A stretch of DNA of 64,000 nt, from contig JAVSML010020801.1 of NCBI GenBank assembly GCA_038503035.1, positions 119,105 to 183,104 of the forward strand, written 5' to 3'. Shown piece after piece: positions 50,490 to 62,755 of the stretch. Each line of letters starts with the position of its first letter. Position 1 is the first letter of the stretch. Source of the stretch: Crocodylus rhombifer (lineage: Eukaryota > Chordata > Crocodylia > Crocodylidae). The notes below the pieces were generated by a model, which was not told the DNA's origin, ran no database searches, and saw only the letters and a list, made by a program, of their open reading frames with translations. Position numbers and translations under genes: made by a program.

Positions 50490-50760
50490 CATGGAAGCAT
50501 GTGGTGGGTATGGGTGGGTGGGTGTGGGGTTTGTGGGGGCTGTGTGGAATGGGGTGGCTGGGGGGTTGTGGGTGTGTGTCTGTGGTGGTGTGCGTGTGCA
50601 TAGCAGTGAGCAGGGCTCCCCCCAGAGGTGTGCAGATGCATGTATTGGGCCTGGGAGGGTTGGGGGGGTGGGAAAGGGTATGGGGGGGTGCAGCATTTGT
50701 GGGTGTGTGAAGGAGGGTGTGGTTGTCAGGTTTGTGAGGGAAGGTTTGAGGGTATGGTGA
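50490..50760 (+). repeat. Strand-asymmetric G/T-rich tract
   Basis: Dense GGTGGG, GTGTGGGG, GGGGGCTG and GGGTTGGGGGGGTGGG words with very little C on the plus strand. It could form G-quadruplexes. It is followed by C-rich sequence from 50,775 to 50,910, as if the asymmetry switches strand. Confidence 0.6.
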
Positions 50761-50970
50761 GGTGTTCATGGGAGCCCCCCTGAACCAGACTGCACCCACC
50801 CCTACTCCTGCCCCACAACACACCATAGCCTGCACCCCATGCAGCACCTCCCCACCACCTCCAACAGATCACAGCCCCAGCCCACCCCACGCCTGCTCCA
50901 CACCACCCCACCATGACGCATCCTGCTGCCTCCTGGGAACACAGCAGGGCTAAGGCATCTCTGTTGCTGA

Positions 50971-51276
50971 GCTACCTTTCTAGGCAGCCCAGGAAGGGGT
51001 GGCTCCTTCGGGCTACTGCCGCCACTGGCCCCAGCCCTGAAGTACCAGTGGGGACCCACAAACACAGCCCTGACTCAGCACACCCTGCACCTGCTCTGGA
51101 TTCACTCATCCAGGCTCAGCATCCGCAGCAGTGGCAGCAGCTGGGCAGAAGCTGTTACTCAGCGCAGAGCAAAAGTGAGCCCTCCCCATCAGCACTGCCA
51201 GGCAGTTCTTGATGCCTCTGCCCGGATCCCGAGCCATGCCTCTCACTGCTGCCTTTGGGCTGCCTAGAAAGGTAGT
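50971..51276. repeat. Inverted repeat arms about 270 bp apart
   Basis: GCTACCTTTCTAGGCAGCCC at 50,971-50,990 is the reverse complement of 51,257-51,276 with one mismatch. It may mark a foldback element. Confidence 0.55.
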
Positions 51277-51309
51277 CCAGCTGCAGAGCTGCCCTAGCCC
51301 AGCTGCGTG

Positions 51310-51441
51310 GCTGAAGTGTCAGGACATGCCAAGGCCAGGTGGCGCCTGGGCCAGGTTGAACCACGGGACCCTCCATGGTCCAGATAAAGGCCCACTACGA
51401 GCCAGATCCAGCATGGAGACCAAATTTTGACCACCCCTGCC
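51310..51441. mobile_element. Right end of an hAT-type element
   Basis: AAATTTTGACCACCCCTG at its end and GCCAGATCCAGC before it resemble the right terminus of hAT elements (CAGGGGTGG inverted). The left end was not identified. Confidence 0.45.
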
Positions 51442-51744
51442 CTAGATCAACCAGCTGCCCAGAGTCCCTCCCAGCTGTCTGGGGTGCAGTGAATGACAGG
51501 TCCCCACCTGCTGTATCTCACTGGATCTCCCACACATCCTTTCCCCAAGCCGCCTGTTCCTCTCTCATCCACACAGCCGTAGGCCCAGCTGAGCACTGCT
51601 GGCCTGACCATTGTTCTGCTTCTAACCCTCAAGGTTGCATCCTTAGGATGCAAGAAGCCCCAGGTCCACATCCCGGATAAGTCTTTTATCTCACAGCAAA
51701 CCCCAGATCTCTAGGATGGCCTGTTGCCCTATTAAGCCACAGAA

Positions 51745-52952
51745 TCAATAAAAATGAGACTTTGAAGCAACATTAGGGGTCACATCTAGTCAACCCCCCT
51801 GCTTAAAGCAGGACCATCCTCAATTACATCATTCAAGCCAAAGTTTTGTCTAGCTGAGTCTTAAAAACCTCCAAGGATGGAAACTCCACCACTCTAGGTA
51901 ACCCATTCCAGTGCTGTATTACCCTCCTAGTGAGAGAGTTTTTCCTAATATCCAACTTCAACGTCCCTCGCTGCACCTCGAGCCCATTGCTCCTTGTTTG
52001 GTCTTCTGCCACCACTGACAACAGTCCAGCTCCAATCTCTTTCAACCACTCCTTCAGGTAGTTGAAGGATGCTACCAAATCCCTCCTCCCCTCCAGTCCT
52101 CTTTACTGCAGACTAAATCAGCCCAGTTCAGTCAGCCTCTCCTCAAGTCATGTGTCCCAGCTCCCTGAACCAGTTTTGTTGTCCTCCTCTGGACTCTCTC
52201 AAATTTCTCCACATTCTTTCTGTAGTGAGGGTCTGAAAACTGAACACAGGGCTCCAGATGTGGCCTTACCAGTGCTGAACACAGCAGAATAATTACTTCC
52301 TTCAATTTGCTGGAAATGCTCCTTCTAATGCAGCCCAGGATGCCATTGGCCTTCTTGGCAACATATCCAGCTTATGTCCCCCATCACCCACAGGGCCTTT
52401 TCTACAGAGAAGCTGCCCAGTCAGTCACCCCCAGCCTGTTCCAGTGCATGGGATTGTTCAATCCTAAGTGAAGGACTTCACACGTGTCATTGTTGAACCT
52501 CATGAGATTTCTTTTGGCCCAATCCTCCAATTTGTCGAGGTCTCTCTAAATCCTAGCCCAACCCTTCTGCATATCTACTACACCCCACAGCTTGGTGTCA
52601 TCCATGAACTTGGTGAGGGTGCAAACTGTGCCATCTTCCAGATCATTAATGAAGATATTGAACAAAATCATCCCCAGGACCAACCCCTGGGACACTCCAC
52701 TTGATAACAGCTGCCAACTAGGCCTCCAGGCATTGAACTCCACTTGTCAAGCCTGGTTATCCAGGCACCTTCCTCTCTACCTCACAGTCCATTCATCCAC
52801 CCATACCTTCTTAGTTTGCTTCCAAGAATGCTGTGGGAGATGGTATCAAAAGCTTTGCTGAAGTCAAGCTATATCATGTCCATGGGTCTTCCCACAGCCA
52901 CAGACCCAGTCATCTCATCATAGAGTGCAATCAGGTTAGTCAAGCATGACTT
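51745..52952 (-). mobile_element. Old CR1 LINE, 3' part (copy K, first segment)
   Basis: Minus-strand RT with SSGVSQGLVLGMILFN, INDLEDGTV, TKFMDDTKLWG (FADD changed to FMDD) and the CR1 tail. It is more diverged than neighbouring copies. It is interrupted at 52,952 by copy J and resumes at 55,984. Confidence 0.82.
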
Positions 52953-55903
52953 CTCCAGCGGGCTTTAAACTAGGCTCGTCGGGGGAAGGGGAAGTTGAGG
53001 GCGGAGGAAACATCAGACTGCCAGACCAAGCAACACCCACAACTACAGCCCAGCCTAGACCAATGAGTGAAACAAATAAACAGGTAAGCGACAGGGGCCA
53101 GGGCAACACTGGGACTAGGGGGTCAGTACACACACCCGCAGGAGGCCTCAAATCCCTCTACACAAATGCTCATAGTATGGGAAACAAGCAGGTGGAACTC
53201 ACCCTCCTGCTGGCTGACACCAGCCTGGACATAGTGGGGATCACTGAAACATGGTGGGACTCAACGCATGACTGGGCGGTGAACGTCAAGCGCAATAGGC
53301 TGTACAGGAGGGACAGGATAGGAAGGAGAGGTGGGGACGTGGCACTCTATATTAAGGAGGAATACACATCCTCGTCAATTAGCAAAGAGTCAGAGGAAGG
53401 GCACTCTAAAGTGCTTTGGGTTAGCATACAAGGCAGTCGAGGAGAAAGAGACTTAACGGTGGGGGTCTACTACAGACCTCCCAACCAGGGGGAAGAGCTT
53501 GACCAGGAATTCTTAGGTCAGCTCACGGAGGTCGTGAAGGCTAAGGATGTGGTAGTCATGGGGGACCTGAACTTCCCAGACATCTGCTGGGAGGAGCAGT
53601 CAGCCAGGTCTGACCGCTCACGTAGGTTCCTGGCCAGAGTGCAGGACCTCCATCTAACCCAGGAGGTGCACAGCCCCACCAGGGGAGACACCTTGTTGGA
53701 CCTGGTGCTGGCTACAGGCAATGACCTGGTGCGAGGGCTGCGGGTGCTCGACCACCTGGGCGACAGCGATCATCGCCTGCTGGGATTCACCATCCAGTGC
53801 AAGGTGGCAAAGACATGCAGTAAGGCAGCGGCCCTAGATTTTAGGAGGGCAAACTTCAATGAGCTAAGGAAGATAGTTGGAGAAGCGCTGAGGTCCCGGC
53901 GGGGGGGGAGCCAGGTGTCCAAGGAAAGTGGTCGCTCCTTAAGGAGACGATCCTCCAAGCCCAAAGGGAGGTAATCCCAACACAGATCAAAGGGAGCAGG
54001 AGGGCACACAAGCCCCCATGGCTCACCAAAAGCATCTGGGAATGTCTCCTAGCTAAAAGGGAGGTGTACACCCAATGGAAAGGAGGGGCCATCACCAGGG
54101 ACGACTATACTGCAGTTGCTTAGGGATGTAGGGGAACAGTCAGGAAGGCCAAGGCAGAGATGGGACTGGGACTAGCTTCCCAGATTAAGGACAATAAGAA
54201 GTCCTTCTTTAAATACATAGGGGGTAAAAAGAAGGTCCCGGATAATGTGGGGCCCCTGCAGCACGCGTTGGGATATTTGGTCGTCACACCAGCCGACAAA
54301 GCTAACATGTTTAACAATTGCTTTGCCTCCATCTTCCTAAGCATGGACCAGAACAGCCACCTCCCTGCTGGGCCCCCCTCGGGCCAAAGGGGAGGCACAC
54401 CTAGGCCAAGGGTTAGTGAGGAACTAGTTAGGGAGCTTCTGGAAGGACTGGACGTATTCAAGTCAGCTGGTCTGGATGATCTCTACCCTAGAGTACTAAA
54501 GGAATTGGCCGAGGTCATTGTGGGACCCCTGGCCCAGATTTACAAGCACTCATGGTGCTCTGGTGTGGTGCTGGAGGACTGGAAGAGGGCCAACGTGGTT
54601 CCCATCTTCAAAAAGGGGAAGAAGGAGGACCCGGGAAATTATAGGCCGGTTAGTCTTACCACAATCCTAGGCAAAGCTATTTGAGAAAATTATTCTGGCA
54701 CACATCCACAAGGGGCCAGCAGGGGACTGCATGCTTAGGGGCAACCAACATGGGTTCATCAATGGAAGGTCTTGTCAGACCAACCTGGTGGCCTTTTACG
54801 ATCAGATCACTAAATGCAGGGGTAGGAGTGGACATCGTCTTCCTGGACTTCCGGAAGGACTTCGACACTGTCTTTTACCCCATTCTCATTAAGAAACTGG
54901 GGGGCTGTGGTGTCGACACCCACACAGTCAAATGGGTCACCAACTGGCTGGTGGGCCACACCCAGAGAGTGGTGGTGGATGGGTCCTTCCCAACCTGGAA
55001 GGACGTGGGCAGTGGGGTCCCCCAGGGCTCAGTCTTCGGGCCCGCACTGTTCAACATCTTCATCAGTGACTTGGACGAGGGGGTAAAAAGCACCTGTTCA
55101 AATTTGATGGTGACACTAAGATGGGGGGGACATGGGCACAGTAGAAGGAAGCAACAGACTACAGTCGGACCTAGACAGATTACAAAGGTGGGCGGAGGAG
55201 AATAGGATGGGATTCAACACAGACAAGTGCAAGGTGCTGCACCTGGGAAGGAACAACTGGCACCATAACTACAGGTTGGGGAACTCCCCTCTTGTCAGCA
55301 CAGAGGCAGAAAGGGATCTTGGAGTCATCATTGACTCCAAGATGAACATGGGCCGGCAGTGTGGGGACGCAGTCAGGAAGGCCACCCGCACCTTGGCATG
55401 CATCCAGAGACGCATCTTGAGCAAGTCCAGGGAGGTGATCCTCCCCCTCTACGCGGCACTGGTCAGGCCGCAGCTGGAGGACTGCGTCCAGTTCTGGGCG
55501 CCGCACTTCAGGAGGGATGTGGACAGCATGGAGAGGGTCCAGAGGAGGCCACTCGTATGATCGGGGGCAGCAGGGCAGGCCCTATGAGGAGAGGCGACGG
55601 GACCTGAACCTGTTCAGCCTCCAAAAGAGAAGGCTGAGGGGGGATCTTGTGGCCTGTTATAAACTAGTCAGGGGGAACCAGCAGGCATTGGGGGAGTCCC
55701 TGTTCCCCCGAGCACTGCCAGGAGTGACCAGGAATAACGGTCACAAGCTGGCAGAGGGCAGGTTTAGGTTAGATATCAGGAGGCGCCACTTCCCGGTCAG
55801 GGCGGCTAGGGCCTGGAACCAGCTTCCAAGAGAAGTGGTGCAGGCTCCTGCCCTGGGGGTGTTTAAGAGGAGGGTAGATGAACATCTTGTTGGGGTTGTT
55901 TGA
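52946..55903 (+). pseudogene. CR1 ORF2 of copy J
   Basis: The endonuclease part is open from 52,946 to 53,974: KSLYTNAHSMGNKQVELTLL, ITETWWDSTHDW, VVMGDLNFPDICWEEQSARS, LLDLVLATGNDL and GDSDHRLLGF. It then shifts frame. RT pieces are [35 protein letters not shown] and, in another frame, [15 protein letters not shown]. Two 1-nt losses shared with copy F occur just before the FADD box (near 55,095) and in VQRRATRM (near 55,549). The FADD itself is also altered here (TTTGATGGTGAC). Confidence 0.87.
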
Positions 55904-55983
55904 CCCCAGTACTCTTTCCTGCCATGGCAGGGGTCGGACTTGATGATCTGCTCAGGTCCCTTCCGACCCTAGAAACTGAAACT
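52953..55983 (+). mobile_element. Younger CR1 LINE nested in copy K (copy J)
   Basis: It begins at the ORF1/ORF2 junction (GCGGGCTTTAAACTAGG) and ends at the 3' tail CTAGAAACTGAAACT. The 7-bp ATGACTT is present on both sides (52,946-52,952 and 55,984-55,990). The host CR1 reading resumes across it. Confidence 0.9.
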
Positions 55984-56340
55984 ATGACTTGCCCCTGGTG
56001 GATCCATGCAGATTCACCTTCTTCTCCTCCAAGTGCTTAGAAAGGGATTCCTTGAGGACCTTCTGCATGATTTTTTCTGGGGACTGAGGTGAGGTTGACT
56101 GATCTGCAATTCCCTAAATCCTCCTCCTTCCTTTTCTTCAAGATGGGCACTAGCCCCCAATTGCCACACGTTTTCAAAGATAATGACCAGATAATGACCA
56201 GCAACTCCACAATCGCATCAGCCAACTCCCTCAGCACCCTCGGGTCCATAGCATCTGGTCTTGTGGATAACGTCCATCTCTTCTAAATAGTCCCTAACCT
56301 GTTCTTTCCCCACTGAGGGGTGCTCATCTCCTCCCCAAAC
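55984..56340 (-). mobile_element. Old CR1 LINE, 5' part (copy K, second segment)
   Basis: Minus-strand pieces DPRVLRELADAIVELL and LVPILKKRKEEDLGNCRSVN are the RT N-terminal region that precedes the part at 52,952. The order and strand fit one element split by copy J. Confidence 0.78.
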
Positions 56341-57070
56341 TGTGCTGACTGATGCAGCAGACTTCTGGATGAACCCCCAATTGGCTCAAGTCGCTGGCGA
56401 GCAGTTTTCAGAGTCATCAGCAGTTCCCTTCCCACAGCAGCCAGACCTCTCTGTGGTGCTCTCATATGCACCTTCCTTCCCCTTTGGCCCTCCTACTGCC
56501 ACCAAGCCCAGGGTTTTTATAGCTCTGGCCCCTGTCCCCTTCCGGTCACCTGACTAGCCAGCCAGGCTCAGCTTTTAACCCCAACACTTGCACCAGGCTG
56601 TGCCCAGAGCCATTCTGGTTTTAAAAGGATCGACCTGCCTTCCGGTAATAGGGCTAGGGTTCCCTGTTACCAAAACATCAGGTGATCACCACTGACAGGG
56701 GAACCCCGGAGCCACCTCTCAGCGTGAGACCTCTCGTTAAACCCACCCAGGATGGTTGCAGCAGAGTGAGAGTCCCATTAGTGCATTGTAGCATGGCTGC
56801 TTGGCTGTCTGCGTATCGCCAGAAAAGCTTTTCTTCCTGGTTCATCAGACAGGCGCGCCATGGTGCAGTCTGTATCCCTCCCCGGCCCATTCCACGTCTC
56901 GGGTTTAGGAACTTCTGCTCCAAGAGGCAGCGAGGTACGCGGTCCCTTGTACATCCACCAACACGACATCCCTCAGGCTCTGCAATGCATCAGGAGTGAT
57001 GTGCACCGGGGATAATGAGGGAGACGTGCGTGGAGGATTCTGGTGTGATCAAACCGAGCAGCAAGGGGGC
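56341..57070. other. No gene recognised; part matches 20,985-21,045
   Basis: 56,672-56,742 (ACATCAGGTGATCACC, GCCACCTCTCAGCGTGA) matches the sequence just before duplication copy 1. The remainder looks like old repeat without coding motif. Confidence 0.4.
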
Positions 57071-58066
57071 TGTGGCGAGCCAGTAGGGGGCGCTCCTGCG
57101 CTGAGCCGCCCACCTCCCTGTGCCCGACCCCCTGCCAGGCTCCGAGCGCCTCCCTGGGGCGCCTTGTGCTCGGCCGACCCCTCTCCCGGAGCACACTCAC
57201 TAGTCTGGGGGTAACGTCACCCCCACCACCCCAAGAAGGGACTGCTTCGGCCCTGTGTCCTCGGGGAAACACAGGCCTAATAGTCCGATGGGTACTCGAC
57301 CCGGTACAGGCACCTGGGGCACTTCCCCATGTCAAGGGGGCAAAAAGCAAAGTCTCCCTTAGTCCGCAGACCTCAGGGGTCTCTTAGGCGTAATTTAGAC
57401 CCACCCCTCAATAAGTCTGCCACACCGGTCAAAAAGGAGAACTTTATTGATTACAGGGGGTAGGGGAAACTAGGGTACAGGGTTGAGCAATATCTTAGAA
57501 ATCCTAAAGAGCAAACAGTGGGGCTGAGGTAGCCTTTTGATCACGCATCTGTGTTACTGCCAGCTAGATATCTAATCCGATCGAGTAGCTTCCTCACAAG
57601 CGTCTTCCAGAGTTCTCCCGTTTCCCCTCTGGAGTCTGGGGGTGAGAGAGATCTAGGTCCCGATGGCAAGGCTCCTCTGTCTCCCCTCCTTTGCTGCTGC
57701 TTCACCTCATGGCCGAAGAGAGAAGAGCGAGCCTCCTCCCCCCCCCCAGCCTCTACAGCCCCCAGGACCTCATTCACCTGGTCCAGTGGAGGCCAGCCCC
57801 AGCTGGCTGTCAGCCAACCAATTTGAAATCCATCACCTGTTACCGGGCAGATTCCAGCTCCCCAGGTAGAACCCCCCCACCCAGGTAGGTGATGCCAGTC
57901 CCATGGGCAGAGGGAGCAGGTTCCCCCCCACCCCTGTTCAGGACTGCAGCCAGCTCAGGTTCCCTAAAGAGACAGGCTGAGGTGTGAATCCTCTGTGCTG
58001 GCCCATTTAATCACAGAGTCACAGGGCAGAGATTTTGGGGAGAAACCAAGGTGGCTTTCTGCCACA
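57071..58066 (-). mobile_element. Solo LTR, family A copy 5
   Basis: It runs from TGTGGCGAGCCAGTAGGGGG to TTCTGCCACA, 996 bp, flanked by GGGGC and GGTGC. On the minus strand AATAAAG (plus CTTTATTGATT) is intact. The TATA position has decayed to CTACAG. Confidence 0.87.
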
Positions 58067-58665
58067 GGTGCGGCGTTGGGGAATTGCTACTATGAGCCGG
58101 TCTGCATCCAGCCGCATGGCACAGCTGGAATTGCACAGCCTGCACCTACCAACGTCTTTCCTTATCAGACAGCATCCTGGAGAGCCTGGGACTTGTTCCC
58201 AGAAACTTTCCCAAACAACATTTCCCTGCCCATGGGTGTGAGGAGCAGGTGTGTGAAAGAGCAAGTATTGTGCTTCCCTTACCCAGAAGCACGTCCCACG
58301 TGTCCCCGTGACCACTTGCCATAACACCGGTACTTTGTGCCCAGAAGCCAGAGCTCTGCAGTGATGTCTACACAGTCGGCCCCTGGGCACAGGTCACAGG
58401 CGCAAGCGTGGGAGGGACGCTGCAGACAGCATCAGGTCTGGGGCTGGGGCCTTGGTCCCAGTGCCCCCTGGAGCAGGGGGCTGGGCAGGGACGGTTGGTG
58501 CTGCCCCATGACTTGTCCCCGAAAGGGCTTTCCCTGATCCAGAGCCTGCCCTGCCAGTGCCCGGGCTGGGGCACACACAGCCGGTCTCAGCTGCATGCTC
58601 CTATCTCAGGCGGGGCAGGGCGGTCTCTCCTGTCCCATCCCTCTGCTCCCTGCCCTTTAACAGAC
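58067..58665. other. No gene recognised
   Basis: Sequence between the LTR and the start of the duplicated block. It is not shared with the copy-1 region and no motif was seen. Confidence 0.4.
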
Positions 58666-59191
58666 CAAACCCCCCAAGATGGGGTCCCAGGCCTGAGCCA
58701 GGAGAAGGAGCGCCTGTAGGTGCAAGCGCTGGGGAGCCCTGAGGGGAGCCAGGGCTGAGGGGAGCCAGGGTCTCCAAGCCAGAGGCTGCCCCGTCTCTCT
58801 AAATAACGGGGCTAAATGAAGCTGGTTCTGGGGGTCCTGGGGAAGAGCTTTCCCTTCCTTCCTGTGCCCCCCACCCCCAGCTCAGCACAGCCTGGGGGCC
58901 TCAGGCCTGGGGGAGGCCTCCCTGCCCCTGGCAGTCCGGGGACACGGAGACCTGGGTGGTGCTGAGGGACCAGAGCCCAAGCGGCACACAGCCCCCTGTG
59001 CTTTCCCCCAGCTCTGGGGACCGGGGGGGCCCCACACGCCGTGCAGAGCTCGGGGCTGACCCTCCCCTGCTCTCCCCAGGGCCACGGGCAGGGCTGGCCC
59101 CGGGTCCCGCACGTCCCTGGGATTGGCAGCAGCAGCTCCGGTTTCATGCTGCACCTTCGCCCCTTGTCCCAGCCCCTCCCTGGGACTCCTG

Positions 59192-59203
59192 CAAAGTGAA
59201 AGT
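59192..59203 (+). promoter_or_regulatory. ISRE/IRF-like box upstream of IgSF gene 2
   Basis: The same CAAAGTGAAAGT as in copy 1, at the same distance before the ATG. Confidence 0.4.
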
Positions 59204-59244
59204 ACCCAGGCACGGCACAGGGATCCACGCAGGCAGGAGAGGAG

Positions 59245-59329
59245 ATGGCGACTGTGGGGGGACGCATGGACGCCTGGGCCCCGCGCCTCGGGGGCCTGCT
59301 CCTGTTTCTCCTCATCCTGGGGACAGCAG
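59245..59329 (+). CDS. Gene 2 exon 1: signal peptide
   Basis: Identical to gene 1 except FLLILGTA for FLLVLGTA, and donor GTGAGT rather than GTAAGT. The ATG context is unchanged. Confidence 0.8.
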
Positions 59330-62300
59330 GTGAGTGCGGGGCTGGTGGGACTGGAGTGGTCTGGCTGTGTCAGCCCTGGTTTAATGACAAAGTTCAACTG
59401 TCCCTTTCTCTGGGAGGGAAAGCTGTTCCTCAGGGCCCCCAAGAAGCAGCCGTGCCCGGTCTACCTCTCCCGATAGGAGCACTGCAGCCAGCCCTGGCGC
59501 CACTTCCCAAGGTTGAGACCCTGGCTCGTCTCAGCCCCTGGGCACCCACAGCACCCGCACCTCTGGGCGCTCCTTCTCCTGCGACAGCTCCAGGATGGAC
59601 AGGGGGTTTCCTCCTTTACAGAGGAGGGATCAGAGTGCCCCAATGTCTCCAGCAGCACGGCAGTCTGCCCCAGAACAGCCCGTCTCCCTGGTGTCTCCGG
59701 TTCCCTCTGTGCCCCCTCGGGCTTTACTCTGCCCTCCCTGGGGCCGTCTCTCCTCTCTGTCTGCCCAGGGACCTTTGCTCCTATCCAGCTCTCTCAGATA
59801 GGGTTGCCAGCCCTCCCAGATGGGCCGGGACTCTACTGGAATAGGCATCGATCTCCCGGTGACTATAGAAAGCAATCCTGGAGATTGATATTGTGAACAG
59901 GTTGAGCAGTATGATTAATAATGACATTACGTCGTGTTGGGGGGAAAATCTGCCAGATTAGCTTCAGTGAGAGTTGGCAACCCTACTCTCAGAGCCTCTC
60001 TCTCCTCGGGCCCACGCAGCCACAGCTCCAGTAAAACAATTAAAACAGTGTACTACCAGAGGGACAACACGCCCTCAGCACTATGAGACATGAAGCCATG
60101 GGGAAGCAATGAGGGGCAGTCTCCAGGACCTCCACCCAAGCCCACAGTGCCCTCTGCCCCTGGGGTGAGCAGGGCATCAAGACATCCCACCAGGAGGCCT
60201 TTACAAGCACTGTCTTCAGTCAGGCAGCTCGCACCGAGCCCCCAAAGGCAGCAATCCTGCTGGCCCAGCCTCCTCAGTCCCCCCCAGTGCAGGGGCAGCT
60301 GAGCGCTGGGACCAGAGCCCGCCTGGAGCAGCGAACTCCCGGCAGCCCCGTGTTTGCAGACAACAGCCCAGCTCTGGGTGGGCCACGAGGCCTTACGGCT
60401 GCTCCCACTTCCCCCCATGCAGGTTCCCAGCTGCAGGTGACCACGGCGCCCTCCTCTACGGCCCACGTGGGCTCAGGGACCCTGCTGCAGTGCCGGTTTG
60501 ATGTTGGGGGGCCGGTGGCCCTGGACTCCCTGCGGGTGACATGGTATTTCTCGGAGGACAAGGTGGCCTGGTATGAGCAGGGCAGGAGCCAGGCCCAGCC
60601 CGGAGCCAACCTGCCATCGGAGAAGGAGCTGCGTAGCGGAGACGCCTCCCTGTCCCTGGCCATGGTGACGGTGTCAGACGAGGGCTTGTACCGGTGTGTT
60701 GTGGGCTACGGGGCGCAGCAGGACTACGGGGACACCACCCTGCGCCTGCTCGGTGAGGACAGGAGAGGGATCCGGGGGGTGCCCATGACCATGCTGGGGC
60801 TGGATGGAGGCTGGGGACAGCACATACAAGTGGATCTGCGTTATTCATGTCAATTAATAATAACACTATGTCATGTTGGAAAAAAATCCCCTGGAATAGC
60901 TTCAGTCAGAGTTGGCAACCCTACCTCCAGCTCTCTCAGAGCCTCTCTCCCCTCCGGCCCACACAGCCACACCAGCAATCAAACAATAAAAAAGTATACT
61001 AGCCAAGGGACATCCCTCCCTCAGTACTCTGAAACATGAACCATGGGGATGCAACGAGGGGCCATCTCCAGGCCTGGTTGCCAGGCCCACGCTGCCCTCT
61101 GCCCCTGGGGTGAGCAGGACATCAAGACGTCCTACCCGGGAGGCTGCATCTCAGCTGGGCACTGCCCCACTGGGGCCCCAGCACCTCCCTGGGGACTCCT
61201 GCAGGGATCAAACTTCTCCGGATTTGTGTGCTCCACGTCCCCTTATCTAACCCACCTGGTTGTGCAGCTCGGGGATGGGAAGGCCTGGTCCACCGGGCAC
61301 GGTGCTGCAGTGCCAGTCTGCAAGCAGTGTGACTCACAAATGCCACATCCCAGGTCCCACATGATGCAGTGACTCTCTCCTTCCAGCTGCCCCGACGATC
61401 TCCATCCCAAAACAACCAGCTGTAGCTGATGTGGAGACCTCGCTCCTGTGCCACGTGGGGGGGTTCTTCCCCAGGGACGTGGACGTGGCATGGCTGAGAG
61501 ATGGGCAGGTCCTGCAGGGCTCCACCCGCTCCAGCCCCCAGAGGAACCCGGATGGGACCTTCAACCTCACCCTGACCTACACCTTCACCCCCACCCGCAG
61601 TGACACCAGCAGCATCTTCTCCTGCCGCGTCCACCATGCGGCTCTGGGGCAGTTGCTTCAAGAAGACGTGCCCCTGGTCATCCTAGGTGAGTGCCTGTGC
61701 TGGGACCCACCTCCTATCCTACCTGTGGACACCGAGGCGGTTTTCCTTCCCCCTCCCCGAGGCAGCACAGAGCTGCTCCAGGCTGCATGCAGACAGCGCT
61801 GTGTTGCAAACCAGCATGGTGTGGGGCTGCATTATTTAATGGGAATGCTCCTTCCCTCCCAGAGGAGCTGAAGCACCAAGGAGCAGAGCGACGCAGGCCT
61901 GATGGGACCTCCCAGGCTGCTGCATCCAGGCCCCTGTGTTCCCGGTGCATGACCAGGCACAGGGATCCCCAGCATCCCAGAGCAGCCCCAGGCCCATCAC
62001 TGTGAGGGCAGCAGCCAGGTTGCAAAGGATGCCAGACCATGCACCAGATGTGGCCACAGGAGAGACAAGGCCCTGCCCGTGCCCTGCCCCTGCAGCCAGA
62101 GGGAGGAGGGGATTGCAGGTGGAGGCTGGCTTGGGGGTCTTGGGGAAGACCCTGCTCCCTTCAGAGCAATGCTGCAAGCAGAGCTCTGCCTTGTTCCATA
62201 GGTGGATTAACGCCCAGGCCTGCTGGGCACTGGCGCAGAAGCCTTCTGCCAATGAGGGCCCCTCCGCAGCGAGAGGCAGGCAGCGCATATGCACTGCTCG

Positions 62301-62390
62301 CCACAGACACACAGGTAGCCAGGAACCCGGCAGAAACCAGCTCTCTGACAGATACCAGCTCCACAACCCAGCAGCCACCATGTAATGAAA
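59245..62390 (+). CDS. IgSF receptor gene 2, B7/NCR3LG1-like, 3' end outside window
   Basis: Exons 59,245-59,329, 60,423-60,752, 61,387-61,686 and 62,202-62,390 have the same lengths (85, 330, 300, 189 nt) and phase 1 as gene 1, and all are open. They encode leader, IgV, IgC1 and stalk. If spacing is kept, the TM exon should lie about 6.8 kb past the stalk, near 69 kb and beyond the window; a short form ending near 62,750 is also possible. V and C1 show amino-acid differences from gene 1, many at loop or surface positions, while the stalk's second half is identical. The likely role is as for gene 1, a surface or secreted IgSF ligand. The family name is by motif recall, not search. Confidence 0.68.
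59799..59985. mobile_element. hAT-type MITE in intron 1 of gene 2
   Basis: It has the same ends and 8-bp CTCTCAGA flanks as the gene 1 copy but a longer interior of 187 bp, with GGACTCTACTGGAATAGG not present in copy 1. Confidence 0.82.
60423..60752 (+). CDS. Gene 2 exon 2: IgV domain
   Basis: The 330-nt exon has B-strand Cys in [10 protein letters not shown], Trp in VTWYFSEDKV and F-strand Cys in DEGLYRCVVGYG. It differs from gene 1 at about nine residues, including Gln to Arg before the F-strand Cys and HH to DY in the F-G loop region. Confidence 0.85.
60842..60923. mobile_element. Truncated hAT-type MITE in intron 2 of gene 2
   Basis: Right end AGAGTTGGCAACCCTA as in gene 1 intron 2; the left end is absent. 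Confidence 0.62.
61387..61686 (+). CDS. Gene 2 exon 3: IgC1 domain
   Basis: The 300-nt exon reads [33 protein letters not shown] and [12 protein letters not shown]. Gene 1 has an extra Cys at the position of this Tyr (LTLTCTF), so gene 2 keeps the usual two-Cys pattern. Confidence 0.85.
62202..62390 (+). CDS. Gene 2 exon 4: stalk
   Basis: The 189-nt open exon differs from gene 1 at three positions, all within the first 40 bases, and is identical thereafter. Ser/Thr-rich end and donor GTAAGT as in gene 1. Confidence 0.65.
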
Positions 62391-62749
62391 GTAAGTCTGT
62401 GGAGGGGAAGAAGGGGCATGGGGGTGGAAATTGAGGCTCCCACAATTAGGGATGGGCTGGGGCAGGGACATCACTGCCCAGCCCCTGACAGGGCAGTGCA
62501 TGCTTGGGGCAGGGAGCAGGACAGAGGCGCAGGTGGCTCATCCAAGGGGTTGGGGTGGAGGAAGCAGGGGCAGCTCCCTGGTACTGCATGTACTCCTGGG
62601 GGGAGGCATGGTGGGCACTTTCCCCGAAGATTTCTGCATGGGGCAGAGGTGGGCTGCACTCTGCTTGTTCGGGTCTCCTTGCACTGCTGCCTTTGCCCCA
62701 CGTGTCCCCTGACTGCCCCAGCAAAATACTAGTCCAAGCACTGTAATAT

Positions 62750-62755
62750 AATAAA
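62750..62755 (+). terminator. AATAAA signal after the stalk exon, gene 2
   Basis: The same TGTAATATAATAAAAGCC as in copy 1 at 25,111. Confidence 0.45.
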
